NCBI GenBank assembly: GCA_937880065.1
Contig: CALFMA010000458.1
Span: forward strand, 1-5,815
DNA from: an uncultured Ruminococcus sp.
GTDB lineage: Bacteria > Bacillota_A > Clostridia > Oscillospirales > Ruminococcaceae
DNA: 5,815 nucleotides
Direction: 5' to 3'
The position numbers were made by a program, and so were the translations under genes. Below are positions 4,790 through 5,815 of the stretch, piece by piece (the stretch's first letter is position 1; every line of letters starts with the position of its first letter). Under the pieces are notes generated by a model. The model saw only the letters and a list, made by a program, of their open reading frames with translations, was not told the DNA's origin and made no database searches.

Positions 4790-5815
4790 GTGAGCAATGA
4801 CTTTAAAATAACCGTTCCTCTTAGCCGTGACCAGCGTGAGGTTATGGATAAGATGACAGCGGCAATCCGTGAAAACTCCATAAAGGCGGTGAGCTTTCAG
4901 CTTTTCAAAAGCCTGCTTATTTTCCCATTTTCCGAGGATAATGACCTGTTTTTCCTTATGGAAAGGGCATACGGCTTAAAGGGCAACGGCAAAAAATCCT
5001 TTGCGGATTTGCGTGTTGAAGCCGAAGTTGAAGCAAAGCGGAAATTCACGGAAAAATGTGATGTAACCGTAGAGCAGATTTATGAGATTTACGCTAAAAA
5101 GCAGAAAATTTCCCAAGAAGAAAAAACGTCGCTTATCCGTCAGGAATGCGAACTTGCCGAGAAATATGTATTTCCCAGAATATTTGGAAAAAAGCTTTAT
5201 GATACGGCTGTGGACAGCGGAAAAAATATCGTTCTTATTGCAAATACGATTTATCCCCGTGAAGTAGTTCTGCGAATGGCTGAAAAGTGCGGTATAAGCG
5301 GAAAAATTTTGATTTCCAACGAAATTGACTGCGGCGAAAACAGAAATACCACGATTTTCAGCACAATTCAGAAAAAGGGAAAAGCAGCGGCGGCGGCACA
5401 TCTTCACATCGGCGGCGATGTTTCCGCAGATGTGGAAACTCCAATAATGAACGGCTCAAAGGCACTTTTGCTTTCCGACACCGTGGCTAATATGATAAAG
5501 TCGGGCAGAGTCCGCAGTCACGTGCAGTCAAAGCAGATTTACGACTACGACACCGCTGATTTTCTCGCATTACATCTTGCATTCGGCATTTATTCGTCCT
5601 ATATCTTTGATATTCCGAGAAATAAGACTGCCCTCAGCGATTTCTGCGGAAACCCCTACATACTCGGATTTTTCGTAGGCGGCTGCGGCAAAAAAGCTGA
5701 CATTTCCGACCTCGGAGAAACGGAACGTGCTATTTTTGAGGCTATTTCCGAAAATTCCGACGCAAATCGTGGCGGAGAGCGAGTTTCTGCGCGCAGTAAA
5801 AGGGCTACGCGCGGA
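4790..5815 (+). CDS. HAD-superfamily-like protein with lost catalytic residues (COG5610 type; 3' end outside window)
   Basis: The frame is open from GTG 4790 to the right edge, giving 342 residues with no stop. The pattern follows HAD hydrolases of the COG5610 type, often linked to glycan synthesis. Motif I is normally SFDIFDTLL, but here it is SFQLFKSLL (35-43), with Gln37 and Lys40 in place of the nucleophile and acid/base Asp. The cap-like part fits the family (DLFFLMERAYG, 52-62; DVTVEQIYEIY, 91-101; GKKLYDTAVDSGK, 133-145). Motif II, normally SDMYLP, is ANTIYP (151-156). Motif IV, normally HIGDNxxSD, is HIGGDVSAD (206-214), keeping only the last Asp. The fold appears kept and Mg-dependent catalysis lost. 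A GNPYILGFF stretch (287-295) resembles the region that follows the HAD domain in relatives. No signal peptide is seen. It is the third gene of the operon, 11 nt after GH26. Function unknown. Confidence 0.75.
   Translation, partial: MSNDFKITVPLSRDQREVMDKMTAAIRENSIKAVSFQLFKSLLIFPFSEDNDLFFLMERAYGLKGNGKKSFADLRVEAEVEAKRKFTEKCDVTVEQIYEIYAKKQKISQEEKTSLIRQECELAEKYVFPRIFGKKLYDTAVDSGKNIVLIANTIYPREVVLRMAEKCGISGKILISNEIDCGENRNTTIFSTIQKKGKAAAAAHLHIGGDVSADVETPIMNGSKALLLSDTVANMIKSGRVRSHVQSKQIYDYDTADFLALHLAFGIYSSYIFDIPRNKTALSDFCGNPYILGFFVGGCGKKADISDLGETERAIFEAISENSDANRGGERVSARSKRATRG
5786..5815 (+). other. GC-rich inverted repeat at the right edge
   Basis: Positions 5786-5797 can pair with 5804-5815 in a 12-position stem with nine Watson-Crick pairs, two G-U pairs and one mismatch, around a 6-nt loop. 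It lies inside the open frame of the HAD-like gene, in a stretch (about 5769-5815) that is roughly 64% GC and encodes an Arg-rich peptide. It may be a repeat or junction that continues beyond the window. Confidence 0.4.

Noticed and set aside
4760..4800. Frameshifted dockerin or other module after the Thr-rich tail
   Set aside because: Only 11 nt separate the GH26 stop from the next start, and the following sequence is fully explained by the HAD-like frame, so no hidden module remains.
4797..4811. ATG start for the third gene at 4797
   Set aside because: It is in a different frame and reaches a stop after four codons. GTG 4790 is the start of the long frame.
4976..5407. Antisense open frame of 143 codons opposite the HAD-like gene
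   Set aside because: The + strand frame is longer, has a strong RBS and matches a known family pattern. The antisense product is unrecognisable.

Overview
The window looks like part of the chromosome of an anaerobic gut or rumen Firmicute of the Clostridia, most likely a Ruminococcus-like (Oscillospiraceae) bacterium. This rests on three things: the clostridial style of the phosphatidylserine decarboxylase (FGGST cleavage motif), the lipoprotein glycosidase with Thr/Glu/Pro-rich linkers typical of Ruminococcus enzymes, and strong AGGAGG-type ribosome binding sites with a near-consensus housekeeping promoter. The genus is inference. All genes read on the + strand.

Layout. Positions 1-434 hold the 3' end of a phosphatidylserine decarboxylase gene (psd), whose start lies outside the window. 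The gap 435-649 carries two arrays of a 7-bp repeat (TTAGCYR) in opposite orientation, a hairpin-plus-T-run terminator between them, a strong promoter and a perfect 19-bp palindrome at the predicted transcription start. The psd stop codon lies inside the first repeat array. Positions 650-5815 hold three closely spaced genes (gaps of 16 and 11 nt), almost certainly one operon: a leaderless GH95 alpha-L-fucosidase or alpha-L-galactosidase; a surface lipoprotein with a CBM35-like module, a GH26 beta-mannanase-type catalytic domain and a Thr-rich tail; and a GTG-started protein that runs off the right edge. The third has the fold signature of COG5610-type HAD hydrolases but has lost nearly all catalytic residues.

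How they may work together (inference). The GH26 lipoprotein would cut a beta-linked polysaccharide at the cell surface, and the cytoplasmic GH95 would remove alpha-L-fucosyl or L-galactosyl caps from imported oligosaccharides. The palindrome is a good candidate operator for a sugar-responsive repressor. The role of the inactive HAD-like protein is unknown. It is the most unusual item here and may be a sugar-phosphate sensor, a scaffold or a surface-glycan factor. No transporter, regulator gene, tRNA, rRNA, CRISPR array or transposase is visible.
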